From assembly GCA_963377175.1 (NCBI GenBank), contig CAUJNA010003795.1:1-64000 (forward strand): a stretch of DNA of 64,000 nucleotides. The letters are read 5' to 3'. Within the stretch, counting starts at the first letter, position 1; each line of letters opens with the position of its first letter. Below the pieces are notes generated by a model. That model made no database searches. It saw nothing but the letters and a program-made list of their open reading frames with translations, and was not told where the DNA came from. This document shows, piece by piece, positions 48,019-59,455 of this stretch. This stretch comes from Effrenium voratum (lineage: Eukaryota > Sar > Dinophyceae > Suessiales > Symbiodiniaceae). The translations under genes were made by a program, and so were the position numbers.

Positions 48019-51000
48019 AATACTACTTTAGTATTGCAACCACTTCCCTTTCAGTTCTTTCTGTAGTTCTGTAGCCATTCAAAGGGGTGTGCCTTTCAGC
48101 CAGGGAGGGCTTGAGCTAGAATGAAACCAGGTTTGGCGAGCTTGAGCCACCTTGAGCAGATGCATGGTTGGCCATTTCAGCTCAATTTCAAGTTTTTGGG
48201 TCAGTTTCAGCTTCCTGTGCAGCCATGACTTCAGGAAACAGGCAAGCTCTACATGATCAGGCTGAGGTTAAGTACCAGCAAATTGAGCCTGAACCCTACA
48301 CAGTTTGCCAGAGCCCAGGCTGTGACTGATTTGCACTTGGCATTGAGTATTTTGCTTTCCTTGCTAATTGTTTGTTTTAGTGCTTAGGGGGTGACATGTT
48401 TAGTTGATCAGTTTGGGCCAACCAGCTTCAGGTGATGCCTGGATTCACAGTTCCAGGCTGCCTTTTCAGTCCAGGTGCTATAGGTGCAACTTAGCCACAT
48501 GCTGGATCACAATTTTAGTTTCTTGCTGTGCCAATTTCAGTTTTTAAGTGCAAACTAGTTTGCTTTTGCTATGAATTGCTTGATGGTGAGGCAAGAGGAA
48601 CTGGATGGTGTGGCAATTGAGGGAGTATTCAGTGCCCATGGATCCCACACCTTGGACTTCAGGTGGTTGCTTCAGCACCTCCACCAGCTCCAGCATCTTC
48701 AGCCACCTCTTCAGCCCCCCCAGGACTCAGTACCAAGGCGCCAGCACCTCGCCTTCCCTTCACAGCTCAGGTTCAGAGCGACATCAAGGCTTGGGAAAAA
48801 GCCAGTGTTCTTTTGCTTCTTTTTTGAAATTGACTTTGGTGCCAGTCAACTCTGAGTTGACCCTGAGAGGCCGTTGAGAGGGAGATTCAGCTTGGGGATG
48901 GTGCCAACATTGGCTGGCTGAGATGGCATTTGCAGTGCCTGAAGTCAGGACTCGAGAATGGCATTCAGGAGGCTACTTTAGAGGGCAAGCAGCTGTCAGA
49001 GAAGTTGAGGAAGATTGACAGCAAGATCGCAGACCTTGAGGGAGCTCAAGAATGTGTTGAAGGCCTTCAGGAGAAATTTGTGGTGCTTGAGGCTGAGCAC
49101 AAGAAAAGGAGGCTTCAGAAGGACCTTGAGAAGCTTCACAAGGAAGGTCTCTCCAAAGAACAAATTGAGAGCATGGTTCAGCAGCTTGAGTGAGGTTTAA
49201 TTAGATGGACATAATTGATCAATCAATTGACCAGTCCTCATTGGTTGGTGCATCTTAAGCTGCTTGAGCTTCAGCTCTTCGTTGGAATAGGTGCTTGGGC
49301 ACTGCAGCCTTTGGCTGGCTTTTCAGCATTAGCTTCAGTTTGGCAACTGTTGAGCAATACAGCAAAGTTCAGACTAATTATGCATTTTTGTGTTTTTGGT
49401 GAGTTCAGCTCTTCAGGGCCAAACTTCTTGAACCGTTGGAGCACACAGCAAAAGTGCACCAGCAGCTTTAGGATTGTGTGAGGTCAGATTGGAGGTTGAA
49501 GAGTACTTGTGTTTGGGAGTTGAGCCTTGCAGCTGAGCATGTGTTTTGAGCATGTGGGAACTTGAGCATGCTTGGATGTTGAGCTTTGGCTTGGAAGTTG
49601 AGCTTGGAAGTTCAGATTGTGATGCATGTTTGCCAGAGCTTTTGAAGACTTCAAGCTTCAGATTCTGCTTCAGTTGTGAGCCATTCTGAGCTGCTCAACT
49701 CAACTGGACAGCAACCTGTTCTTTTTTAATCTAGTTGTTTTCCAGGTGTTGCTTTTGTAATCAAACAGTGCCCTGCTAAGGATGGCTCTTAAGATGATCT
49801 TCATTGTGGCATTGATGATCTCTTCAGGGATGGCTTCAGGTGCCTTTGCTTAAGCTGTGTTGGCTCTTTGCTTTCTGTTTGGCTGATTAAGTAAGCCCTG
49901 GGCAGGCATCAGCCCCATCAGCCCAGCGGTCATTCAGCTGGAGGAGATGTTGGGGGTGAGCCTTTTTCAGATTGACTCTTGGCTTTCATGATTGGTATTA
50001 GTTGTTTTTTGTATATGGCATGATTTTATAAAGGTTTTTTTTGGAACAGCCACATTTTGTTTCATTTCCAGCACAGGCTTTGAGCATCCTGGTGGTGGCC
50101 ACCATGGTTGCAGTGAAGAAGCTGATCAGCATGGTGGATGCTGCATCAACTTCAGCGTGGCAGCTGCTTGAGAAAGCTTCAGTCATTGAGCGCCGCCACT
50201 TAGCTGACTGGTTATGCTTATCTCTGCTCATTTTTTGCTGATGGGGTATGTTTAGTAAAGAAAGTTTTCTTGTTTTCAGTTGCTGAACAATTAAAGTTTG
50301 AGGCATTGCCTTGCAGCCAACTCAGGCCTGGACACTAAGACTGGCTCGCCCAGAGATGTCTGCAGACATCTGAGCCAGATCTTCAGTGACTTCAGCCCAC
50401 GTGCCTGGGTATGCCTTTTAGTGTGATCATCTATTTCAGTTCTGTTACTTAATGACTAAATTGTTCTGCATATGACTTGATTATGAATGTTTTGCATGTT
50501 TAGTCTTGCTGCTCAGACATGTGAGGCCATTCAGGGGCAGCCGTTTTGCAAGAGTTCCTGGCAATTGAGAGATTCAGCTTCCTCCAGGGCTCACTCCACC
50601 TTCAGATGCAAGAGCTTTGCCTAATTGGCATAAAGTAGCTTTAGTTTTTTGAAATTTGTTTTAGGCCTGAGTCCTTTCATGATTGAGCACTTCATGAGCT
50701 CTGCTTCAATGCTGAGGACAAGCTGATTGAGTGGGATCTCATTTTGAGGACTGCTCAGTGGGAGACACTGAACTCAGTTCAGTATGATCTGCTGGTTTCA
50801 GAGCCTTGGCTGTAACCATTGGGCTTTACCTATGTTTGTTGGGCTGAGGGCTGATAATTAAACTAATTAGCATTATCTAATCATTTAGTAGTTGGCACTG
50901 TATGGCTAAGGAGTACCTTCAGGATGAGCCTTCCATTGAGTGGGACCACAACCTGATTATGGCGAACTGCTTGAGGCCTGAGGTTGAGGACTTTAAGTTC

Positions 51001-52265
51001 AATGCTGACACTTGCCATCATTTCAGCAACTCAGGTGTTGTTGCATCATGTTTTTTGTGCTTTTGGAAGAAGTTCAAACAACTTGCAATGATTTGAATCC
51101 AACAACTTGACTCAGGATTTGACAGATCAGGCATTGCTTGCAGCAGCCCCTGCTTTCAGCTCAGCAGCATTTGCCTTGAGGTCAGCCTTAGGCAGGCGAC
51201 AGGACCATGTTGGAAAACATATATGTTTTTTTTTCTTTAGCAAGCTTTGAGCTTATGTTTCAGCTGCTTTTGGTTGGTAATTAAAGTTATCTTCAAGCAT
51301 GTTGCTGGCTGAGCCCTGTTCAGGATCTCATCATTAAGGCCCAGCAGCTGCTTGAGAAGGAGTTTCCAGTGCCAGCTGCACCTCAGAGGATGGCTGAGCA
51401 CCTGACTCAGGCTGAAGCCACTTAACTGGCTTAGGCTGTTTTCTTTTTTGGCTTTTGTTTTGTTTTTTTCAACTTGTGCATTTAATTCCTTGCTGATATG
51501 ATTCATTAACGTTCATTCATGTTGGTGGGATTTGGTTAGCCAAGCCACTAATTATTTTGTTAGCTACAGACAGCCAGCAGCTAAGGTTGACCACCTCAGG
51601 TACAGGCGAGATGGTTAGCTTGAGGGCGCCTTCAGAGCTGCAAAGCAGTTGGAAGCTTCAACAAGCTGCTCGTTTTGAGCAAAGGCAGAAGCTTCAGCTA
51701 GGCTTTGACAGCTTGAGCCAGTGTCAAGGGGCATTCAGGTTCATTTCAGGCATGCATTGCAGGCCTCGATTTCAGGCTAAGACACCAACATGTTCAATTA
51801 ATTATGGTGTTGCTGGTTCAAGTTCAGCTTGAGTTGTTTGATGGAATTGCCTGATGAACACTTCAGTGCCTCTTCAGCACACTGCAGTGTTTTTAGAGCA
51901 TGATTGAGCTGGGCAGACCTGCTGCTCACTGGAACACTTGAGTAATTACCTAATGAAGTGTTTGAGGAAATCATTTCAGTGTTAATCATTCAGCTCATGT
52001 GAAATTGTTCATAATTAGGTGTGGTTCTGAAGCAGTGAGCTTTTTTTCAGCCCAGCTTGAGCTCAAAGACAGACCATTTGCTTTGCAAAAATAGTTCAGC
52101 ATTTGCAGCCAATTTCATGCATGTGCAGGTGAAAGGTTCAGGTGCAAGCTTCAGATTCCTGCAGCATTGGAATTCAGTGACTTTTCTATGAGTGGCTCAG
52201 ATACTTTTCTGTTTGAGTGGCTTCAGCCAGCAATGGCACAAGAAGCAGATGCAGCTTATCAACTG
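48019..52265 (+). other. Outer transposon left arm: short exon-like frames, no identified domain
   Basis: CpG-poor sequence crowded with TTCAG, CTTGAG and CTTCAGC words like the long ORF further right. Small plus-strand frames such as 48,930-49,193 (coiled-coil KLRKIDSKIADLEGAQECVE and EAEHKKRRLQKDLEKLHKEG) and 50,050-50,240 could be upstream exons of the long ORF, but no splice chain could be established. Nothing recognisable otherwise. Confidence 0.4.
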
Positions 52266-54258
52266 GGGGTTTGGCTTTGGGTTCTGTGGTTGAGCAACCA
52301 CTTGAAAGGGGAATGCTTTTAAGCAAGTGGGCCACCAATTGAAAGGGGATGCTTTTAAGCAAGTGGGCCACCAATTGAAAGGGGAATGCTTTTGAGCAAA
52401 GCAACTGATAGCTTTATTTTCTGGGAGGGGGGGCTGGGGGCTTGCCACTATTGTGGTCCCCTAAAACAATCACATTATTGTGGTTCAGTGGGGTCTGTGA
52501 GGGGTACCCTTGTCCTGATTGTTTTTTTTGCAATTTTTTAGCACGGTTTAATAAAGAGTTTGCAGTTTCAGGGCTGGGGATGGTTTTCAAATTTCAGAGT
52601 TTCAGCTGGCTTTGGGTTCTGTGGTTGAGCAACCAATTGAAAGGGGAATGCTTTAAGCAAGTGGGCCACCAATTGAAAGGGGATGCTTTTAAGCAAGTGG
52701 GCCACCAATTGAAAGGGGAATGCTTTTGAGCAAAGCAACTGATAGTTTATTTTCTGGGAGGGGGGGCTGGGGGCTTGCCACTATTGTGGTCCCCTAAAAC
52801 AATCACATTATTGTGGTTCAGTGGGGTCTGTGAGGGGTACCCTTGTCCTGATTGTTTTTTGGCAATTTTTTAGCACGGTTTAATAAAGAGTTTGCAGTTT
52901 CAGGGCTGGGGATGGTTTTCAAATTTCAGAGTTTCAGCTGGCTTTGGGTTCTGTGGTTGAGCAACCAATTGAAAGGGGAATGCTTTTAAGCAAGTGGGCC
53001 ACCAATTGAAAGGGGATGCTTTTAAGCAAGTGGGCCACCAATTGAAAGGGGAATGCTTTTGAGCAAAGCAACTGATAGCTTATTTTCTGGGAGGGGGGGC
53101 TGGGGGCTTGCCACTATTGTGGTCCCCTAAAACAATCACATTATTGTGGTTCAGTGGGGTCTGTGAGGGGTACCCTTGTCCTGATTGTTTTTTGGCAATT
53201 TTTAGCACGGTTTAATAAAGAGTTTGCAGTTTCAGGGCTGGGGATGGTTTTCAAATTTCAGAGTTTCAGCTGGCTTTGGGTTCTGTGGTTGAGCAACCAA
53301 TTGAAAGGGGAATGCTTTTAAGCAAGTGGGCCACCAATTGAAAGGGGATGCTTTTAAGCAAGTGGGCCACCAATTGAAAGGGGAATGCTTTTGAGCAAAG
53401 CAAGTGATAGTTTATTTTCTGGGAGGGGGGGCTGGGGGCTTGCCACTATTGTGGTCCCCTAAAACAATCACATTATTGTGGTTCTGTGGGGTCTGTGAGG
53501 GGTACCCTTGTCCTGATTGTTTTTTTGCAATTTTTTAGCACGGTTTAATAAAGAGTTTGCAGTTTCAGGGCTGGGGATGGTTTTCAAATTTCAGAGTTTC
53601 AGCTGGCTTTGGGTTCTGTGGTTGAGCAACCAATTGAAAGGGGAATGCTTTTAAGCAAGTGGGCCACCAATTGAAAGGGGATGCTTTTAAGCAAGTGGGC
53701 CACCAATTGAAAGGGGAATGCTTTTGAGCAAAGCAAGTGATAGTTTATTTTCTGGGAGGGGGGGCTGGGGGCTTGCCACTATTGTGGTCCCCTAAAACAA
53801 TCACATTATTGTGGTTCAGTGGGGTCTGTGAGGGGTACCCTTGTCCTGATTGTTTTTTTGCATTTTTTTAGCACGGTTTAATAAAGAGTTTGCAGTTTCA
53901 GGGCTGGGGATGGTTTTCAAATTTCAGAGTTTCAGCTGGCTTTGGGTTCTGTGGTTGAGCAACCAATTGAAAGGGGAATGCTTTTAAGCAAGTGGGCCAC
54001 CAATTGAAAGGGGATGCTTTTAAGCAAGTGGGCCACCAATTGAAAGGGGAATGCTTTTGAGCAAAGCAAGTGATAGTTTATTTTCTGGGAGGGGGGGCTG
54101 GGGGCTTGCCACTATTGTGGTCCCCTAAAACAATCACATTATTGTGGTTCTGTGGGGTCTGTGAGGGGTACCCTTGTCCTGATTGTTTTTTGGCAATTTT
54201 TTAGCACGGTTTAATAAAGAGTTTGCAGTTTCAGGGCTGGGGATGGTTTTCAAATTTC
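52266..54258. repeat. Six tandem units of ~333 bp
   Basis: GGCTTTGGGTTCTGTGGTTG marks unit starts at 52,273, 52,608, 52,940, 53,272, 53,605 and 53,938 (spacing 332-335 bp). Each unit holds three copies of GAAAGGGGAATGCTTTTAAG-type sequence plus AGTGGGCCACCAATT, and a block TATTGTGGTCCCCTAAAACA ... GGGGTACCCTTGTCC. The last block resembles the right end of the outer transposon (CTATTATTCTGGTCCCCTTA and GGTACCCTT). Units are nearly identical, so amplification was recent. Confidence 0.93.
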
Positions 54259-54418
54259 TGAGGTACACAATCTTCAGCTTGTTGCTGAAGGAGATGCAGA
54301 GCTGTCAGAACAGCTTTGTGAAGAAGAAGGTTCAGAGCCACCTGAGAAGAAAGCAAAGCTTCAGTTTGGACTTTCCAGGTTTTGGGGTTCACCTGAAGCT
54401 AAGAAGGAGGCCCAGCCA

Positions 54419-57400
54419 GTGCTTAAGCATGTTCACGTGCCCTACTTCAGGGCCAACAAGAGCAAAACACAGCTTGAGGCTGAGGCAATGAAAGAAGACT
54501 TTCAGAAGCAACTTGAGGAGATCCAGCAATTTGCTTTAGAGAAAGGCATTGACTTGAAGTCACAAGTTAAGAAGAAGCAGCAGAGGAACCCAGGAGGCAG
54601 GAAAAAGGCTTTGATTTCAGCACCAGTTGGGAGCTCCAACAGAAAGTTGCCTCACAAGACAGCACAGAGGCATGAGTTTCCTGCAAGGTTCAAGCTTAAG
54701 ATGAGCCGAGACATGAGGAAAGCTATGGAGACCTTCAGTAGCAAGTCTGAGTTCTGGAAGTGCCAAGTTCAGAAGTATGCTTTGTCCAAAAAGGCACTTC
54801 AGAACATCTTGAGCAAAGAGCAGCACTGGAGCAACCTTGTTGAGCAGCAAAAGCTGAAGACACCTTCAGGAAAGAAAGCAAAGTCAGCAAGGGTGAGATC
54901 CTCAGGTGGAGGGAGGAAGGACGCCTTTAAGTCTCTGATCGCTGTGGTCAAGCAATGGATTGCAGTTGAGAGGAGTTCAGGACACACACTGAGCAAGTCA
55001 GACTTGTTTCAGGAATACTTGCTTCTCTTGGATCAGAAGGCTGAGGAGCTCATGCTTCAGGCCTCAAAGGCCAGGACAGAGTTTGACAAGATCAAACTTG
55101 AGGCTCAGGCAAACCTTGCAAGGCAAAGGAAGCAGAAACTTCTTGAGTCCAGAGGTTATGCAAAGTCCTTCACTCAGAGGCTTTTAGAGAACACAGGCTC
55201 GAAGTGGAAGACAGCTGAGGTTGTCAGCAACATAAGCGAGCTTGAGTCCAGAGTCAGGTGCCAATTGACATGGCAAGCCTTTGATTCAGCACTTTACATG
55301 GCAACACTGGCTTCAGCACAAGAGCTCAAAGCTTCAGGCTTTGTTGCAGCACCTGAGCAGTATGTTCAGGCAAGATCTGAGCATTTCATTGTTGGTTTTT
55401 CAGACCAAGTGCCCCTTTGGGCAAAGTCTCAGGGCAAGAAGGCACTGTTTGCACAGCATGAGATGCATTTAGAGCACAGCACCAAAGACTTTTCAGGGGT
55501 CAGGGATGCCATTGCAGAAGCTTTGAGCAACAAGCATGAGCCTGGCCTTGTGGTGGGCACTTTGCCTAGACATCAGGGGCAAGCATTGAGCACACCTGAC
55601 TTCAGGAAGCAGGGGAGTCACACTAGCTTCACTTCAGCAGCACCATCCTCTTTTGAGAGGAAGTCCAGCCTTGACACAGACATCTCTTCACCAGGGAGCA
55701 TCAAGAAGAAGCTTTCATTTGAGGAAAGTGGCAATGATGAGGCTGTCACTTCAGCAGCCAAGGATTCAGCAACAGCTTCACAGGAGCCCAAAGCTTCAGC
55801 TGAGGAGCAGCCAGCCACAGCAGCTTCACAGGAGCCCAAAGCTTCAGCTGAGGAGCAGCCAGCCACAGCAGCTTCAGATGAGCCCAAAGCTTCAGCTAAG
55901 GAGCAGCCAGCCACAGCAGCTTCAGATGAGCCCAAAGCTTCAGCCAAGGAGCAGCCAGCCACAGCAGCTTCTCATGAGCCCAAAGCTTCAGCTAAGAAGC
56001 CTTCAGCCAACACTTCAGCACCTGGCTCTCTCACAGTTGTAGGCCACAGCACTGATGAGAGATACAGGATCACTTATGAAGCAAGACAGCTGATTTCAGG
56101 GCTGGATGGTTCAGGCAGCAAGCCTGAGGGCCATGTTGGCAAGGGCCTTTTAGTTGTGCCTGGTACTTGGGCAAGGCTTTCCAACATTTCAGATGATGGA
56201 AGATGGATTAAGCACGAAGAGTTTCAGGTTGGCTCCAAGACTTTTGTTCATGGTCAAGGAAGGTCAGTTGGAAGAGTTCTTGAGAGCTGGAGGCAGTTGA
56301 GGAAGGACAGGCCTGAACTCTTTGAGAGGATTGAGGTAATGTCTCAGCCAGCTGCAAATGTAGACTCACTGATCTTGAGCTGGGTCATTGAGTCTCAGGC
56401 TGAGCAGTATCCAGCCTCTTTGTGGCAGAGAGACTGCTTTGCTTCTGTTTTTTCAACAACAGCAACTGAGGCCATGCATTTAGCCAACCAGATCAGCACT
56501 CTAGTGGCTGCTAAGTGCACCAGCAAGCTGCAGATTACAGACAGTGACTTCAGCAAACAATTCAAGTCACTTGTCAAAGGAAAGCTTCAGCAACTCAGGC
56601 ATGACTTTCAGCAGAAGTATCAGCAAGATGCTGCCTGGAAGGTTGGCAGTTTGGAGATACTTGAGTCTGTGGTCTTTGCCCAGGAGGAGATGAGCAAGAA
56701 GAACCTTGAGGATGAATGGGTTCTTAAGGCAGCCATCAGAAATGGCATCTTGGGCTACATCCCTTCAGGAGGCAAGCTTCAGAAGGTCACTGAGTGCAGC
56801 TGGGCTCAAGCAGAAGGCTTTCAGATGGGAACAAAGAGAATCCCATCAGATTGGTTCAAGGACAGATTCAGTTGGCTCAGTCCTGATGGCAAGCCCATTG
56901 AGCCAGACTGGTCTCTTTCAGACAGCGCCTCAGAGATTGCAGACCTTCAGAGATGGGACTACCACAGCAAAGAAGATGAGCAACATGATTCAGCAGATGA
57001 GGGCCAACACCTTGAGCTGGTTGAGATTGAAGGTGAACTTGAAGAGCAGCTTGAGCTCAGTCTTGAGAACTCGCTGAACCTGAGGCTTCACCCATCCTTG
57101 AGGAGAGCTCTGCACAAGAGACTTGCAGACCCTGCTTTTGAGGAGCAGTTGAAGAAGAAGAAGGAGAAAAAGGTTCAGAGAAAGCACAGGCTGAAGTTGA
57201 GGCAACTTGCCAGAGATGAGCTCAGGAAGGTCACACAGCAGAAGCTTCAGAACCATAGCAGGAGAGAGGTTTTGGAGACCTTGAGGAAAGAAGTCAAAGG
57301 TCAAGCTAAGGCCAAGGCCAAGGCCAAGGCTAAGCTGAAGCTTTCAGCAATGGTCAAGCCGTCCAAGACCCACAAGGCTTCAGCAAAGTCAAAGCCTTCA

Positions 57401-58903
57401 GTGCTTGCCAAGAAGAAGAAGAAGAGTTCAGCCAAGAGCAGCAAGGTTGCTGAGAAGATCACTGATGTGAAGAAGGCTGAGAAGGCTGAGAAGGCCAAGA
57501 AGCCAGCACTTGAGGAGCCACTTCCACTTGAGGAGCAGGTTGAGGAGCAGGCTGAGGAGCAGGTGGACTCAGCTCGTGGCTTCCTTAAGAAGGAGGTTAT
57601 AGTCACTTCAGAGGCAGCAGGCAAGTTAGCCTTTGGGCAAGATGGCACAGCTCATTTCTGGAGCCCTTCTTCAGGCAGGTACAACATTTTGACAACTTCA
57701 GGCACCTTCATGGTTTTACCTGAAGAGGTGGAGCTTAAGGTGCCTCAGAAGGTCAAGACCTTTCAGTGGCCTGCCTTCAGGCAGCTCAGTAGGGAGGAGA
57801 TGAGGCTCATGCTTCAGCAGCTGCATTGCCTTCCTGAGGATGGCTTAGGTGAGGTTGACCTCTTAGCTGGGGTGCACAAGGACACAGTTCTGCTTGAGGA
57901 TCAGCACATTCAGATGGGCTGGTCCCTGTTGAGCTGGGCACTTCAGAAGTCAGGTGCAGCCATACCTTCAGACCAGTTTGGAATTGTGGATTCAGCTCTG
58001 ACCCGCAACATTGCACTTCAGGTGCATGTTGAGCACAAGCAGTTTTTGATTCAGAAGCTGAAGAACCACCTCGAGCGCCATTCAGTTCTTTGTGTGCCAA
58101 TCTTCAGTGAGAATCCAAGCCATTGGACTCTGCTGGTTGTGGACCAAAGATTCAGCCCAGCCCAGTTGAGGTGGTATGACAGCCTTCAGCATCAGTCCCA
58201 GGATGCAATTCAGGCTGCAACCCTTGTGGCAGAGTGGCTTCAGCTGGCTGGGTTTGAGCCCTTGAGAGTGAATTCAGCCTTCCAGGACAATTCAGACTGT
58301 GGCTGGTGGGTCCTGAATTACCTTGAGCTGGAGGCCAGGAAGTTGAGAGGTGAGACCATCACCTTGTGGCCTGCCTCAAGGGCTCAGTACTGGAAGAGTC
58401 GCCTTATCCAGATTTCAGCAAGCCTTGCAAAGGAGCTTAGCAAGGTTCAGACCCAGCTGGAGAATGACATTAAGAAGAGGCAGGATAAGGAGAAGAAGGC
58501 TCAGGCTGCTAAGGCAGCTGCTGAGGAGAAGCTGAGCAGCATGAAGAACAAGGAGTCAGCAGCTGCAGCCAAAGCCAAGGAGCTCATTGAGACCAATTCC
58601 TTAAGGGTCACATGGAAGGATCTCACCCTTGAGGAGAAGCACCAAATCAAGAGCCTTCAGGGGGCCCCTGAGGTATGTTCAAGATGCAGATGGCAGAGCG
58701 GCTGCCAGTCATGCAGTGCATTTAAGGCACTCAGGTACCTTGTTCAGAGGAAGGCAAACCTTGAGCACAAGCTTGCTTTTGTTGGAGGACAGGTGCAGTT
58801 GACTGTGCTGTTTTTGAGTTGCAGTGTCATTGAGCATTTGGTAGCACACATTGGCCTCCCTGGAGGACAGCAAGATGTTGAGCAGCTCTTCAAGTCCATG
58901 TGA
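54419..58903 (+). CDS. Large protein with C-terminal Ulp1/C48 cysteine protease; candidate transposase (1494 codons)
   Basis: C-terminal Ulp1 (SUMO-protease fold) domain: His1235 in NPSHWTLLVVD, Asp1254 in WYDSLQ, Gln1289 and Cys1294 in FQDNSDCGWW give the full H-D-Q-C set. The upstream ~1,100 residues are not assigned. GFSDQVPLW (Asp329) and LQITDSDFSKQF (Asp708) look like acidic motifs of a DDE-type nuclease, flanked by helical, Lys/Gln-rich segments, so a transposase-protease fusion is plausible. Residues ~450-525 contain five ~15-residue AASxEPKASAEEQPA repeats; ~960-1,060 are Lys/Ala-rich. The first codon shown is GTG; the frame is open back to about 54,216 inside the last satellite unit with no ATG, so the N-terminus probably comes from an upstream exon. 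Confidence 0.72.
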   Translation: MLKHVHVPYFRANKSKTQLEAEAMKEDFQKQLEEIQQFALEKGIDLKSQVKKKQQRNPGGRKKALISAPVGSSNRKLPHKTAQRHEFPARFKLKMSRDMRKAMETFSSKSEFWKCQVQKYALSKKALQNILSKEQHWSNLVEQQKLKTPSGKKAKSARVRSSGGGRKDAFKSLIAVVKQWIAVERSSGHTLSKSDLFQEYLLLLDQKAEELMLQASKARTEFDKIKLEAQANLARQRKQKLLESRGYAKSFTQRLLENTGSKWKTAEVVSNISELESRVRCQLTWQAFDSALYMATLASAQELKASGFVAAPEQYVQARSEHFIVGFSDQVPLWAKSQGKKALFAQHEMHLEHSTKDFSGVRDAIAEALSNKHEPGLVVGTLPRHQGQALSTPDFRKQGSHTSFTSAAPSSFERKSSLDTDISSPGSIKKKLSFEESGNDEAVTSAAKDSATASQEPKASAEEQPATAASQEPKASAEEQPATAASDEPKASAKEQPATAASDEPKASAKEQPATAASHEPKASAKKPSANTSAPGSLTVVGHSTDERYRITYEARQLISGLDGSGSKPEGHVGKGLLVVPGTWARLSNISDDGRWIKHEEFQVGSKTFVHGQGRSVGRVLESWRQLRKDRPELFERIEVMSQPAANVDSLILSWVIESQAEQYPASLWQRDCFASVFSTTATEAMHLANQISTLVAAKCTSKLQITDSDFSKQFKSLVKGKLQQLRHDFQQKYQQDAAWKVGSLEILESVVFAQEEMSKKNLEDEWVLKAAIRNGILGYIPSGGKLQKVTECSWAQAEGFQMGTKRIPSDWFKDRFSWLSPDGKPIEPDWSLSDSASEIADLQRWDYHSKEDEQHDSADEGQHLELVEIEGELEEQLELSLENSLNLRLHPSLRRALHKRLADPAFEEQLKKKKEKKVQRKHRLKLRQLARDELRKVTQQKLQNHSRREVLETLRKEVKGQAKAKAKAKAKLKLSAMVKPSKTHKASAKSKPSVLAKKKKKSSAKSSKVAEKITDVKKAEKAEKAKKPALEEPLPLEEQVEEQAEEQVDSARGFLKKEVIVTSEAAGKLAFGQDGTAHFWSPSSGRYNILTTSGTFMVLPEEVELKVPQKVKTFQWPAFRQLSREEMRLMLQQLHCLPEDGLGEVDLLAGVHKDTVLLEDQHIQMGWSLLSWALQKSGAAIPSDQFGIVDSALTRNIALQVHVEHKQFLIQKLKNHLERHSVLCVPIFSENPSHWTLLVVDQRFSPAQLRWYDSLQHQSQDAIQAATLVAEWLQLAGFEPLRVNSAFQDNSDCGWWVLNYLELEARKLRGETITLWPASRAQYWKSRLIQISASLAKELSKVQTQLENDIKKRQDKEKKAQAAKAAAEEKLSSMKNKESAAAAKAKELIETNSLRVTWKDLTLEEKHQIKSLQGAPEVCSRCRWQSGCQSCSAFKALRYLVQRKANLEHKLAFVGGQVQLTVLFLSCSVIEHLVAHIGLPGGQQDVEQLFKSM

Positions 58904-58978
58904 GCTGCCTTTGAGCTGGATTTTTGGCTGGAAAACAGTGTGAGCACCTGATGCCTTCAGGTTAAGGTTCATGCCAGG

Positions 58979-59455
58979 TTGCCTCATGAGCTGCATTCCA
59001 GAAGTTCACCAAGTGACCAGCAGGCCCAAGCAAGTTTAGAACCTTTTCTGCTAGGTAGTGTGCTTTCAGCCATGTCAATGGATGAGATTCAGGAGACCCA
59101 GCTTCAGGCAGAGATTGGTCGAGCTCCTTCAGAAGAGTCTTCTGGCAAGAGGAGGAAGCTTGAGAACAAGGAAGTTGAGAATCAGGAGCAGGCCATCTTC
59201 AGCCATGCTGAGAGCTTTCAGATGACCATTGACAGCTACGCTGAGGAGAAGGTTCAGCAGGAGAAGGAGTTGAAGGAAGTTCAGCAAGCCACATTTCAGA
59301 AATTGAGTAGGACTCAAGCTACAATTGAGTTCTACAGTGGCTTGCTTAAGGCTTTCAATGCTCTTAAGGAAATTCCTTTTGAGCAAAGAGGCATGCACAT
59401 TGAGCAGGCTCGGCATGCCTTTTTCCTTGAGACTGTTGAGGAGCTTGAGGGCTGA
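58979..59455 (+). CDS. Coiled-coil protein of the outer transposon (up to 158 aa)
   Basis: From MSMDEIQETQLQAEI on, the protein is helical and charged (EEKVQQEKELKEVQQATFQK) with a Lys/Arg patch SGKRRKLENK that could be a nuclear localisation signal, ending VEELEG. No known domain. It shares the CpG-poor, CTT/GAG/TCA-rich composition of the long ORF 76 bp upstream and is probably a second gene or final exon of the same element. Confidence 0.55.
   Translation: MPHELHSRSSPSDQQAQASLEPFLLGSVLSAMSMDEIQETQLQAEIGRAPSEESSGKRRKLENKEVENQEQAIFSHAESFQMTIDSYAEEKVQQEKELKEVQQATFQKLSRTQATIEFYSGLLKAFNALKEIPFEQRGMHIEQARHAFFLETVEELEG

Noticed and set aside
47418..48066. Long repetitive open frames on both strands through the 36-bp satellite
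   Set aside because: Unit length divisible by three keeps all frames open; there is no start context or domain, and both strands are open at once.
54419..58903. Ulp1 domain as the virus's missing maturation protease
   Set aside because: It lies outside the viral TIRs, in sequence of quite different composition, fused to a 1,200-residue protein of the outer element.
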